A stretch of 64,000 nucleotides of DNA from Elusimicrobia bacterium GWC2_64_44 (GTDB lineage: Bacteria > Elusimicrobiota > Elusimicrobia > Elusimicrobiales > UBA9959), in the NCBI GenBank assembly GCA_001799845.1, contig MGUG01000005.1, positions 43,662 through 107,661 of the forward strand, written 5' to 3'. Positions within the stretch are counted from its first letter, which is position 1; each line of letters begins with the position of its first letter. The translations under genes and the position numbers were made by a program. The notes under the pieces were generated by a model. That model did no database searches, was not told where the DNA came from, and saw nothing but the letters and a program-made list of their open reading frames with translations. This document shows positions 9,025 to 18,443 of this stretch, in pieces.

Positions 9025-9435
9025 ATGAAGCGACGAACGCTGTTTCTCGGTGCGCTGCTGCTCTTATGCGGCTGCGCCACCACGGCAAATTATAAGAAGG
9101 TGGTGGGTTCCTGGGTGGGCGCTGACGCGGAGACCCTGGTAAGCGCCTGGGGCTACCCGTCGCGGACTTTCGAGGCGCCCAACGGCAACACCGTCTACGA
9201 ATACTCCAACAGCGAGACCTACCAGACTTCCAGGCACACTATCTACACCTACGACCCGCAGACGCGCACCGGGTTCGCCACCACCCACGGCGGCGACACG
9301 CTCACCTTCCACTGCCGGACCTTCTTCGAGGTGAACGGCGGGAAGAAGGTGGTGAAGGCCAGCTTCAAGGGCAATTCCTGCAAGGCCACGGCGCCCGAAG
9401 AAACCCCGGGCGCTGAGCGGGGCCTCAAAAGATAA
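9025..9435 (+). CDS. Lipoprotein, SmpA/OmlA-like
   Basis: Lipobox LLLCGC; GADAETLVSAWGYPSRTFEAPNGNTVYEY. Confidence 0.65.
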   Translation: MKRRTLFLGALLLLCGCATTANYKKVVGSWVGADAETLVSAWGYPSRTFEAPNGNTVYEYSNSETYQTSRHTIYTYDPQTRTGFATTHGGDTLTFHCRTFFEVNGGKKVVKASFKGNSCKATAPEETPGAERGLKR

Positions 9436-9880
9436 TTCTGAAACCCGCGGCCGCGCTCAGGCGGAACTCGGTGTCGGGCAGCAGGTCCATGATCGGGGCC
9501 AGCTCGAGGAAAGCGGTAAAGCGCACGTCCTTGAAGAAGTACTGCAGGCCCACCGGGAAACGTGCGCCCAGCCGCGATTTATCCTCCAGCTTTATACTGC
9601 CCCCTACGCCGTAGTAGACCGGCAGGCTGCCTTCCTTGGGCGAGAAGACGTCGCGCTTGTACCAGAGCCGGTCGGCGTGAAAGCTCAGCTTGTCCTCTCC
9701 GGTGGTGGACCAGGCCAGGGCCGCGTCCATGGCCCCGCCGCCGGCCAGGTCCATCTTGCCGCTGAGGCCAGTAGGCTCGCCGACGATAACTCCCAGCTCG
9801 TACTTCTGCGCCGCCGAAGCGCCAGCCGGCGCGGCCGCGCAAAGCGCCGCGCCCAGGCATATAAGGCATGACTTTTTCAT
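9425..9880 (-). CDS. Small outer-membrane beta-barrel-like secreted protein
   Basis: Signal peptide; alternating beta pattern; ends with aromatic-terminated strand GFRIIF. Confidence 0.5.
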   Translation of the reverse strand: MKKSCLICLGAALCAAAPAGASAAQKYELGVIVGEPTGLSGKMDLAGGGAMDAALAWSTTGEDKLSFHADRLWYKRDVFSPKEGSLPVYYGVGGSIKLEDKSRLGARFPVGLQYFFKDVRFTAFLELAPIMDLLPDTEFRLSAAAGFRIIF

Positions 9881-9937
9881 GTTCCCCCCTGATCTAACTA
9901 GCTAAAAATCTTACGTCATCTTTTCGCCGGCGCCCTT

Positions 9938-10183
9938 TCAGCCCCCTGAGAAAGGGGACATGAGGGTGATACGGTCGCCGTCGGAGATGGGGGCGTCCCA
10001 GTCCACGAACTTGTCGTTGACGGCGGCTTTGGAAATGTTGGTGGTGAGCGGGATGGCCTTGTTCGTTTGCAGCTCGTGCAGCAGCTCGCGGGCGGTGGCG
10101 GCCTCGGTCTCGTAAGGGTCGTTCTGTATGCCGCGCCGCTCGCCTATCAGGGCGAAGTAGCGCACGGTGATCTTTTTCTTCAT
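9938..10183 (-). CDS. MoaD/ThiS-type sulfur carrier protein
   Basis: 81 aa beta-grasp protein ending in PFSGG; adjacent to XDH and MoeB-like genes. Confidence 0.85.
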   Translation of the reverse strand: MKKKITVRYFALIGERRGIQNDPYETEAATARELLHELQTNKAIPLTTNISKAAVNDKFVDWDAPISDGDRITLMSPFSGG

Positions 10184-12438
10184 TTCCCCTCCTCAGGGCC
10201 GTGCAGGTACATGAAGGCCCGCTCCGGCGTGATCGGCAGCGGCGGGATGGGTTTGTCCTTGCGCACGCCGCGCAGCGCGTCCACCAGGGCGAGGTAAGCC
10301 CCTAGGCCGTGCACCAGCGGCGGCTCGCCGATGGCCTTGGAATTGCAGACGGCGTAAGGATTGGACGAGTCCTTAAGCAGCGTGACCTCGAACCTGGCGG
10401 GGACGAACTTGATGTCCGGCACCTTGTAGCAGTTCACCCCGGTCAGCACGCGGCCGTCGGGGGCGTAGCGGAGCTGCTCCATGGTGGCCCAGCCCATGCC
10501 CTGCACCACGGCGCCCTGCACCTGGCCCAGGTCTATCTCGGGAGACAGGGATTCCCCGGCGTCCTGCACCACCTCGACGGCTTCCACCGTATAGGTGCCG
10601 CGGAGGAGATCCAGGTTCACCTCGGTCAGCGAGGCGCCGTAGCTGTAGTAGGCGAAGGGGCGGCCCTGCTCGGTCTCGACGCTGTAATGCAGGTTGGGCG
10701 TGGCGTAGAAGGCGTGCTCGGAGAGGTCCACGCGCGCCCACTGCGCGGCCGCGGCCAGTTTCTCCCAGGTCATCACGGGGCCCTTTTCCCCGACGCAGAC
10801 CGCCCCGCCGCAGATGGAGACGCCGGCGGGGTCGTCGCAGCTCAGGTGGCGGGCCGCGAACTCGAGCAGGCGCTCGCGCAGCTTTTCACAGGCCAGCTTG
10901 GTGGCCATGCCGTTGAGGTCCGCCCCGGTGCTGGCGGAAGTGGGCGAGGCGTTGGGGATGCGGGAAGTGTTGGTGGTATCGACGCGGACCCGGTCCACGG
11001 GAATGCCCAGCGTCCGGGCCGCCACTATGCGGATCTTGGCGTTGACGCCCTGGCCCATCTCCACGGCGCCGGTGCTCACCGAAACGCTGCCGTCGACGTA
11101 GATATTGACCAGCGCGCTGGCCTGATTGAGCGCGGTCTGCGCGAAAGAGATGCCGAAGCAGACCGGCACCACGGCCAGGCCCTTTTTGTTATCGGTGTGG
11201 GCCGCATTGTAGGCCGAGACCGCCGCGCGGCGCGCGGCTATGCCGGCCTGCTTATCCAGCGTGTCCCAGCAGCGCACGGCGTTCACGCCGGAAAGTTCCA
11301 CGCCGTAGGGCAGGGTGTCGCCGTCGCGCAGCAGGTTGCGGCGCTTCAGCTCCTCCGGCGTCACACCCATCAGTTCGGCCGCGTGGGTGAGCGCCGCCTC
11401 TATGGCCAGCGTCCCCTGCGGCACGCCGAAGCCGCGGAAGGCGTTGTTGGGCGGTATATTGGTGCGGCAGCTGACGCCTGAGACCCGCAGGCTCGGGATA
11501 TTGTAGGAGCCGCTGACGTGCAGGATAGACCGCCCGAGAACCGCGGGAGAGATGTCCGCGCAGGCCCCGGCGTGCTGGTAGAGGTCTATCTCGTAAGCCA
11601 GGATCTTCCCCTCGCCGTCGAGGCCCAGCTTGTAATCGTATTCGTAGGCGTGGCGCTTGCCGGTGGTGGCTATGTCCTCGTTGCGTGAGAGCGCAAGCTT
11701 CACCGGGCGCTTGAGCAGGTAAGCGGCCATGGCCGGGGCCGTTATCCAGACGGCCGTGGACTCCTTGCCGCCGAAGCCGCCGCCCAGGCGGCGGATGTCG
11801 AGCTCCACCTTGTGCATGGGGATGCCAAGCACTTCGGCGAGGTGGTGGTGGAAAGCCCCGGGAGACTGGGCGCTGGCGTGCACCTTAATGGTGTCGTGCT
11901 CTCCGGGCACAGCCAGCGCGCGCTGCGTCTCGAAATAGAAATGTTCCTGCGGGCCGCTGGCGAGTTTGCCCTGCGCCACGTATTTGCACCGGGCGTAGGC
12001 GCCGGCCAGGTCGCCGGTCACGCGCTCGCGGCGCTTGCCGTGGATCAGGCCTTTAGCCGCGGCCTCGCGCGGGCTGAAGACAGCCGGGAGCGGCTCAATG
12101 TCGGCCTGTATGAACTTCAGCGCCAGGAGGGCGGCGCGCCGGGACTCCGCCACTACCAGCGCTATGGGCTGGCCTATATATTCCACGCTGTCCACGGCCA
12201 GCAGGGGCTGGTCCTTCAGGATGTGCCCCACCTGGTTGAGGCCTGGCACGTCTTTGTGCGTGTAGACGGCGGCCACGCCGGGGGCCGCGGCGGCTTTGGA
12301 AACGTCCAGAGATCTTATCTTGCCGCGGGCCACGGGCGAGGTGAAGAGCACCGCGTGCAGACAGCCCTCCGGCGCGGGGATATCGTCGATGAAGCGCGAG
12401 GTGCCGCGCACGTGCATCAGCATGTCTTCGTTCTTCAT
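10180..12438 (-). CDS. Xanthine dehydrogenase-family molybdopterin subunit
   Basis: LGGGFGGKES, NNAFRGFGVPQ, VEMGQGVNAKIRIVAARTLGIP, QGAVVQGMGWA. Confidence 0.92.
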   Translation of the reverse strand: MKNEDMLMHVRGTSRFIDDIPAPEGCLHAVLFTSPVARGKIRSLDVSKAAAAPGVAAVYTHKDVPGLNQVGHILKDQPLLAVDSVEYIGQPIALVVAESRRAALLALKFIQADIEPLPAVFSPREAAAKGLIHGKRRERVTGDLAGAYARCKYVAQGKLASGPQEHFYFETQRALAVPGEHDTIKVHASAQSPGAFHHHLAEVLGIPMHKVELDIRRLGGGFGGKESTAVWITAPAMAAYLLKRPVKLALSRNEDIATTGKRHAYEYDYKLGLDGEGKILAYEIDLYQHAGACADISPAVLGRSILHVSGSYNIPSLRVSGVSCRTNIPPNNAFRGFGVPQGTLAIEAALTHAAELMGVTPEELKRRNLLRDGDTLPYGVELSGVNAVRCWDTLDKQAGIAARRAAVSAYNAAHTDNKKGLAVVPVCFGISFAQTALNQASALVNIYVDGSVSVSTGAVEMGQGVNAKIRIVAARTLGIPVDRVRVDTTNTSRIPNASPTSASTGADLNGMATKLACEKLRERLLEFAARHLSCDDPAGVSICGGAVCVGEKGPVMTWEKLAAAAQWARVDLSEHAFYATPNLHYSVETEQGRPFAYYSYGASLTEVNLDLLRGTYTVEAVEVVQDAGESLSPEIDLGQVQGAVVQGMGWATMEQLRYAPDGRVLTGVNCYKVPDIKFVPARFEVTLLKDSSNPYAVCNSKAIGEPPLVHGLGAYLALVDALRGVRKDKPIPPLPITPERAFMYLHGPEEGK

Positions 12439-13829
12439 ACGGCCTCCCCCGCCGCTGCGGTACTGGCGAAATGCGCGCGCACCAGCTGCCCGAGCAAAAG
12501 CTTCTTGTAGGCCGCCGAGCCGCGGATGTCGTCTATCGGCCTGGCCTCGCCTTCGGCCGCCCTGGCGAGGGCCTCTACAGTTTCAGCGTCCAGCTTTTGG
12601 CCTTTGAAAGACTCCGTGTTCAGGAGCAGCGGCACCTCGGCTACGCCGCCGGCGGAGAGCTTCAGGTCGGTTATCGCGCCGCCGGGCCCGGTAGTCAGCA
12701 GCAGCGCGGAGTTAACAGCCGCGGTGTCGAGCGTGGCACGGTTCGAGATCTTTTCGAAATGGTAGCGGGCGCCCTCCGGCAGCAGGGGAATAACTATCTC
12801 GCTGACCAGTTCGCTGCAGCCCAGGTCGGTCTTCTTGTAGCTGAGGTAGAACTTGGAGAGCGGCACTTCCCGCCTGCCGCCAGTACCCGTAATGACCATC
12901 CGCGCGTCGAGCGCGAGCAGTATGACGGTGGCGTCGCCTATGGGCGAGGCGTTGACCACGTTGCCGGCCAGGGTAGCTTTGTTGCGCAGTATGGCCGAGG
13001 AATGCCTCAGGAAATCTTTCTCGAGGGCCGGAAAATGCAGCAGCACCTCCGGCGACAGGCGGAACTCCTCTATGGTGACGGCCCCGCCCACGCGCAGCAC
13101 GCCGCCGTCGATCTTGATGTAGTTCAGGTCCGGACGCCTGGACAGGAAGCAGAGCTCGCTGTCGATGAGCTGCCCGGGTTTCTGGACGAAGAGGTCCGTG
13201 CCGCCGGCCACCAGCACGGCGTTCCCGCCCGCCGCCGCCGGTTCGGCCTCAAGCCGGGCGAGGCGCGCCGGGATCTCTTTGAAATAGGCCGGCACTACTC
13301 CGGCGGCTGCCAGCTCCCCCAGGCGCTTGGCCGGGGGCAGGTCCATCTTGGCCAGGCTCGCGCACAGGGCGCGCGCCGCGTTGCGGATGGAGACGTAGCC
13401 GGTGCAGCGGCAGATATTGCCGTCCAGCGCGTCTACCGCGCCTTCGTAAGAAAGTTTTTTGGCCCCGAGGCAGAAGCCGGTGAGCGACAGCACTATGCCG
13501 GGCGTGCAGAAGCCGCACTGCGAGGCGCTGTGCTCGACGATAAGCTTCTGCACCAGCGTCAGCTCCGCTCCGGAGAGGCCTTCCACGGTGACCACATGGC
13601 AGCCGTCGACATCCCCGATAGGCAGCAGGCAGGAGGCGCAGGCCTTGTACGAAACGGCGCCATCGGCCCCGCGGCGTCCCACCAGCACGGTACACGCGCC
13701 GCATTCCCCCTCGCGGCAGGCTTCCTTGGTGCCCGACAGGCAGCTGACATCGCGGACGAACTCCAGCACCGTCAGGCCTGGGCGTTCGCCGGTGCTTATA
13801 AGCCGCTCGTTAAGGATGAAACTGGTCAT
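12435..13829 (-). CDS. Fused [2Fe-2S] + FAD subunit of xanthine dehydrogenase family
   Basis: CREGECGACTVLVG, SQCGFCTPGIVLSL, GNICRCTGYVSI then VLVAGGTDLFVQ FAD domain; ATGA overlap with Mo subunit. Confidence 0.92.
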   Translation of the reverse strand: MTSFILNERLISTGERPGLTVLEFVRDVSCLSGTKEACREGECGACTVLVGRRGADGAVSYKACASCLLPIGDVDGCHVVTVEGLSGAELTLVQKLIVEHSASQCGFCTPGIVLSLTGFCLGAKKLSYEGAVDALDGNICRCTGYVSIRNAARALCASLAKMDLPPAKRLGELAAAGVVPAYFKEIPARLARLEAEPAAAGGNAVLVAGGTDLFVQKPGQLIDSELCFLSRRPDLNYIKIDGGVLRVGGAVTIEEFRLSPEVLLHFPALEKDFLRHSSAILRNKATLAGNVVNASPIGDATVILLALDARMVITGTGGRREVPLSKFYLSYKKTDLGCSELVSEIVIPLLPEGARYHFEKISNRATLDTAAVNSALLLTTGPGGAITDLKLSAGGVAEVPLLLNTESFKGQKLDAETVEALARAAEGEARPIDDIRGSAAYKKLLLGQLVRAHFASTAAAGEAV

Positions 13830-13851
13830 TTATACCTCTTTGACCGGCGCG

Positions 13852-14637
13852 TCAGGCCGGCTTCAGAAATTCGAAATTCCGCCTGCCGCAGCAGGAGCAG
13901 TCCGGCTTGCGCTCCGCGGCAACCGGGGAGGCCGTGCCGCGCCAGATATCCAGAGTGTGGAGTTTATGGCCTTCGTACGGCGCGCCGGTCAGGATCTTGA
14001 TGGCCTCGGTCACCTGCAGCGACGCTACCCAGACCGCGGCCGCGTTGAGCACGCCGAAAGCGTCGCAGGTAGGCAGGCGGCCGCCGGCCGGCGGCAGTTC
14101 GAAGAGGCAGCGCAGGCAGGGCCCGACGCCCGGCCGCACCGCCAGCACCATGCCGTCCACGCCCAGCACGCCGCCATAGACCCAGGGCTTGCCGGCCTTC
14201 ACGGCGGCGTCGTTGAGCAGGAAACGCGTCTCGAAATTATCGGCCCCGTCTATCACCAGGTCGGCCCGCCCGACCAGCTCTTCGATATTCCCGGCGGTAA
14301 CGTTGACCACTACGGGCTCTATCTTTATCTCCGGGTTTATCGCGCGCAGGCGGCGCGCTGCGGCCTCGGCTTTGGGCGCGCGCGCCTTAACATCGTTCTC
14401 GTCGTAAAGGATCTGGGTGGGAAGGTTGAAGAGCTGGACGAAGTCCCGGTCGGCGACTATCAGCCGGCCTATCCCGGCGCGGGCCAGCAGCATGGCCTGG
14501 GCGCTGCCGAGGGAGCCGCAGCCCAGCACCAGGACAGAACTGCGGGCCAGCTTATGCTGGCCCGCTGCTCCGATAAGGCTGAGCGCCTCATGCCGCGCGT
14601 AGCGCTCTCCTCCCGGGGAAGGGGTGTCGGCGGGCAT
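13852..14637 (-). CDS. MoeB/ThiF-type E1-like adenylyltransferase
   Basis: LVLGCGSLGSAQAMLLARAGIGRLIVADRDFV; VIDGADNFETRFLLND; LPTCDAFGVL; CxxC pairs. Confidence 0.88.
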   Translation of the reverse strand: MPADTPSPGGERYARHEALSLIGAAGQHKLARSSVLVLGCGSLGSAQAMLLARAGIGRLIVADRDFVQLFNLPTQILYDENDVKARAPKAEAAARRLRAINPEIKIEPVVVNVTAGNIEELVGRADLVIDGADNFETRFLLNDAAVKAGKPWVYGGVLGVDGMVLAVRPGVGPCLRCLFELPPAGGRLPTCDAFGVLNAAAVWVASLQVTEAIKILTGAPYEGHKLHTLDIWRGTASPVAAERKPDCSCCGRRNFEFLKPA

Positions 14638-14648
14638 GAACCGGTCTC

Positions 14649-15947
14649 TTAGAAAGTGAAACCCATGCCGACTATGAACTTGGCGCCGCTCAGGGTGATC
14701 GTGTCCTCTTCGCCGGAGATGCCGCGGTCGAACATGATATGGTTCAGCTCGTAGCGCAGCTCCGTGACGATCTGGAAGTTCTTGCCGGCCTTGAAGCGGG
14801 CGCCTATCGGCACGCGGAACATGAAGCCGACGCCCATATCTTCCACCGGGCGGCTGAAGATGGAAGAGTTGGTGAAACCCTTGGCGTACGGCAGCGTTAT
14901 GGTATTCAGCGAGAGGCCGAGGCCGAGGCCGAAGTACGGGTCCACCTTGGGGGTGGGGATGCGCAGCAGCAGGTCGCCGCTGATGCCGAAGGTCTTTACG
15001 GTGGCGTAGTCGTTGGAACTGAAGGTGACATTGCCGCCGGACAGGCCGTTAAGGGCCCAGGCCGCGGTCTGCGCCTTTATATTGCGCTTCTCATAGGACA
15101 GCTCCAGGTCGCCGCCGACCGGGCCGTTGCCGAAGCCGCCTACGCGGAAGGCTATCGGGCCGGCGCCTTCGGTGAGCAGCTTGTCGAAGCGGACCGTGCG
15201 GAAATCCCTATTGGTCACAAAGGAGTCAACCTTGATGCCGAGGTCATTGGTGTAGGTATTATTGAGGGTGATATTGGCGTTGCTATTGTAGAACTCCAGC
15301 GCCATGTTGGGCGAGCCGAAGCCCATGAAGATGTCGAAGAAGCCGTAGGCGAACTCGCCGCGCGGGGCGCGCTGGGCCGGGGCGGGGGCCTGGTAGGGCT
15401 GCTGATACGAGGGCTGCTGGTAGGCCTGCGGCTGGACCGGCGCCGGCGCGGGAGCGGTGGCCGCGTCGCCTATCCAGTCCTTCTTCAGCGTGACCTGAGA
15501 GGCGCCTATGGCCTGCGCGGTCTCGGTCTTGATCAGGCGGGCGTTAACCTCTATCTGGCCGGCCTGCATCTCCACCAGGGTGCCGGTAACGATGGCTTCC
15601 ACGCCTAAAACCTTGCCCAGCTGCTGCGCGCTGGAGGCGTCTATGGTGCCGGAGGCCTGGAGCTTCAGCTCGGCCATGACCTTGTCCAGCACGGAGCGCT
15701 CGATGATCTCGAACTTGTGCATATTGATCATCTTGATCGTCAGGCGCTCGGAGATGACAGAGCCGTCCTTGGCTGCGGCGCGGCCGTCGGCGTAGGAGAA
15801 GGGGATGATGGCTATCTTCTTGCCCTGCACGGAAACGCCGGCCTCGGTTATTTCCCTGGCCAGCAGGCTGTAATTATCCTCGGCGTAGGCTCCGGCCGCG
15901 CAGGCCAGCAGCAGAACAGCGGCAAGTGTTTTGGCAATATTTTTCAT
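14649..15947 (-). CDS. CsgG/FlgO-type N-terminal domain fused to C-terminal outer-membrane beta-barrel
   Basis: KIAIIPFSYADG...LTIKMINMHKFEIIERSVLDKVMAEL...VLGVEAIVTGTLVE; Pro/Gln/Tyr linker; barrel ending MGFTF. Confidence 0.7.
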   Translation of the reverse strand: MKNIAKTLAAVLLLACAAGAYAEDNYSLLAREITEAGVSVQGKKIAIIPFSYADGRAAAKDGSVISERLTIKMINMHKFEIIERSVLDKVMAELKLQASGTIDASSAQQLGKVLGVEAIVTGTLVEMQAGQIEVNARLIKTETAQAIGASQVTLKKDWIGDAATAPAPAPVQPQAYQQPSYQQPYQAPAPAQRAPRGEFAYGFFDIFMGFGSPNMALEFYNSNANITLNNTYTNDLGIKVDSFVTNRDFRTVRFDKLLTEGAGPIAFRVGGFGNGPVGGDLELSYEKRNIKAQTAAWALNGLSGGNVTFSSNDYATVKTFGISGDLLLRIPTPKVDPYFGLGLGLSLNTITLPYAKGFTNSSIFSRPVEDMGVGFMFRVPIGARFKAGKNFQIVTELRYELNHIMFDRGISGEEDTITLSGAKFIVGMGFTF

Positions 15948-16108
15948 GCAGTTATTTCCTCACGTTCCAACGGTCGTTTCAGGATCTTGCGGGCGGCAGG
16001 CGGTATTTACACATGCCCGGCCCTGTACGGCCCCCCGGGGCGGCACCCTACAATACAGTTATATCATATTCGGGTTTAATGGGGGTAGACTTACCCCGCC
16101 CGCCCCGC

Positions 16109-16918
16109 TCACTTTACGGGTTTGTCCTTCATGTGGCCGCCGCCGCGCTTGTAATGGGTCTTCATGATCTCGGCCAGCACGGAAATGGCGATCTCCCCGG
16201 GAGCCTTGCCTCCCAGGTCCAGCCCGACCGGGGAATGCACCCGGGGGTCCTTCAGGGGGTAAAGCTTCTTCTTGCCGAGCAGGCGGAAGATCTCCCCCAC
16301 CTTGTCGCGGCTGCCTATCATGCCGATATAAGCCGCGTCGGTCTTCATCACGGCCTCCAGGCATTCCCGGTCCAGCGCGTGCCCGCGGGTCACTATCACG
16401 GCGTAGGTATCCTTGTCCACGCCCGCGGCCGCCACGGACTTGTGCGGCATTTCATTGATGATGGCGAGCGCGCCGGGAAAGCGCTCTGCGTTGGCGAACT
16501 CCGCCCTGTCGTCGGCAACCAGGAACGGGTAGCCGGCCAGCCGGCAGGCCTCGGCGATCTTCACGCCTACGTGGCCGCCGCCAAGGATCAGCACCTTGAA
16601 AGGATTTTTATAAACGTCGATGAATACTTCCATCTTGCCCATGCAGATCATGCCGGTATTGCCCTTGGGCTTGAGGTCGAAGATGAATTTGCCGCCATCG
16701 CCACTGCTGATGCAGTCCACGGCCCGGCGGATGACCAGCGCCTCCACCGAGCCGCCGCCCACGGTGCCCTCTATGGAGCCGTCGGCGAAGACCAGCATCC
16801 TGGCGCCGGCGTCCCTCGGGGTGGAGCCGCCCACCGAGATCACGGTAACAAAGGCGGCGGCGCGGCCCGCGTCTATGGCCTCGCCCAGCATTTTGATCAG
16901 GTTCTTTTGTTCTTTCAT
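16109..16918 (-). CDS. XdhC/CoxI family Moco sulfurylation/insertion protein
   Basis: GRAAAFVTVISVGGSTPRDAGARMLV; ILGGGHVGVKIA; YIGMIGSRDKV; HSPVGLDLGGKAPGEIAISVLAEI. Confidence 0.9.
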   Translation of the reverse strand: MKEQKNLIKMLGEAIDAGRAAAFVTVISVGGSTPRDAGARMLVFADGSIEGTVGGGSVEALVIRRAVDCISSGDGGKFIFDLKPKGNTGMICMGKMEVFIDVYKNPFKVLILGGGHVGVKIAEACRLAGYPFLVADDRAEFANAERFPGALAIINEMPHKSVAAAGVDKDTYAVIVTRGHALDRECLEAVMKTDAAYIGMIGSRDKVGEIFRLLGKKKLYPLKDPRVHSPVGLDLGGKAPGEIAISVLAEIMKTHYKRGGGHMKDKPVK

Positions 16919-16936
16919 AGATTATTTTTTACTATT

Positions 16937-18433
16937 TCAGGCCAGTTTAAATATCTCCAGCGCCTCGCTCTTGCCCTTGAGCGCCACTTTGCCCAGCGGC
17001 TCGAACTTTATCCCGGCGCCGAGCGAGGCCCGGGCCTTCTCCAGCGCCGTAGCGCTCACCACTATGTCCGTGTTGAGGTCCTTGGTCTTGGACTCCAACC
17101 GCGACGCGATGTTGACCGTGTCGCCTATGAAGGTATATTCCAGCCGCGCCGCGGTGCCGATATTGCCCGCAACCAGCTTGCCGCAGTGGATGCCGATGCC
17201 GAACTCCACCTTGCCCGGCGCCTCGCCCGAGGCGTTGAGATCCTCCAGCGCGGCGCGCATGCCTATGGCGGCGCGCACCGCATCGGCCGCGAAATCGTCC
17301 GAGCCCAGCGCCGGCGTATAGATGGCCATCACCGCGTCGCCGATGAACTTGTTGATCACGCCGTTATGCTCCGCGATCGGCGGGGTGATATAGTGGAAGT
17401 ACTTGTTGAGGAAGTCCACCAGATCGGAAGCGCTCATGGTCTCGCTGAGCGGGGTGAAGTTGCGGATGTCGCAGAACATCACCGCCGCCTCCATGTTCTC
17501 GCCGCCCAGGTTCACCTTCTTGTTGTGGATCAGCTCGCGCGCGATCTCGATGGACATGTACTTGCCGAAGGTATCCTGCAGCTCCTCGCGCTCTTTCAGG
17601 CCGTCCACCATGTCGTTGAAGCCGGCCTTCAGGTAGGCCACCTCGTCGGCGAAATAGATGCGGCTCTTGGCGTAGTCGCCGCCGGCCACCCGGCGCATCC
17701 TGCCTATCAGCCCGTCCAGCGGTTTCTGTATGCCGTTGTAAACGCTGGTCAGGCCGCTGAAGAGAACCACGGAGGAAAGCCCCATCATCATGACCAGGTT
17801 GCTCCCGAGCGCGTCCCAGGCTACCCTGTTGAAGAACGCCGCATAGATCAGGATAAAAGGCAGGATGGCGAAGCCGGCTATCATTATCGACAACTTGATA
17901 TAGACCGGCAGCGTGAAGCCGGCGCGCACGCGGTAAAGTTCCGGGCCGGAATATAGGGATTCCATCAGCGTCTTCTGCTTTGAAAGATTGGCGTCCACGT
18001 AGACCACCAGCAGCGAGATCTGGGCGAAGAAGGCCGCCGCCGCGGCGGCGAGCCGCGGCTTGTTCAGGAGCCCGGGCGCGAACAAGGCCGGCAGCAGCGA
18101 GACCGCCTGGGCGATGACTATCATCAGCAGGCCGTCCCTGTAGATATTGGTGATCCGGCGGCGGATCTTGTCCTTGAGGGCCTCGTCGGGCTTCTGGAGG
18201 TAAAGGTAGGCAGGCCTGCCCCAGAGGTAGACCATGGCGCACATGATCCCGAAGGACAGCCCTCCCACGCCGAAGCCCAGCCCCTTGTGCCCGCCCGGCG
18301 CGATGCCGGTCAGGGCCGTCAACGTCATGTCGGAGAAAACGGAGCCGACGATGCTCAGCACGAACGGGATAACGAGGATATTGAAGAACTCCTGCAGTTT
18401 CTTCTTACGCTCGGCTTTTTCAGAATTCCCCAT
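16937..18433 (-). CDS. Membrane adenylate/guanylate cyclase with HAMP
   Basis: Six-TM-like N-terminus; VMFCDIRNFTPLSE...INKFIGDAVMAIY...RLEYTFIGDTVNIASRLES class III cyclase motifs. Confidence 0.9.
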   Translation of the reverse strand: MGNSEKAERKKKLQEFFNILVIPFVLSIVGSVFSDMTLTALTGIAPGGHKGLGFGVGGLSFGIMCAMVYLWGRPAYLYLQKPDEALKDKIRRRITNIYRDGLLMIVIAQAVSLLPALFAPGLLNKPRLAAAAAAFFAQISLLVVYVDANLSKQKTLMESLYSGPELYRVRAGFTLPVYIKLSIMIAGFAILPFILIYAAFFNRVAWDALGSNLVMMMGLSSVVLFSGLTSVYNGIQKPLDGLIGRMRRVAGGDYAKSRIYFADEVAYLKAGFNDMVDGLKEREELQDTFGKYMSIEIARELIHNKKVNLGGENMEAAVMFCDIRNFTPLSETMSASDLVDFLNKYFHYITPPIAEHNGVINKFIGDAVMAIYTPALGSDDFAADAVRAAIGMRAALEDLNASGEAPGKVEFGIGIHCGKLVAGNIGTAARLEYTFIGDTVNIASRLESKTKDLNTDIVVSATALEKARASLGAGIKFEPLGKVALKGKSEALEIFKLA

Positions 18434-18443
18434 TTATCGCCCC

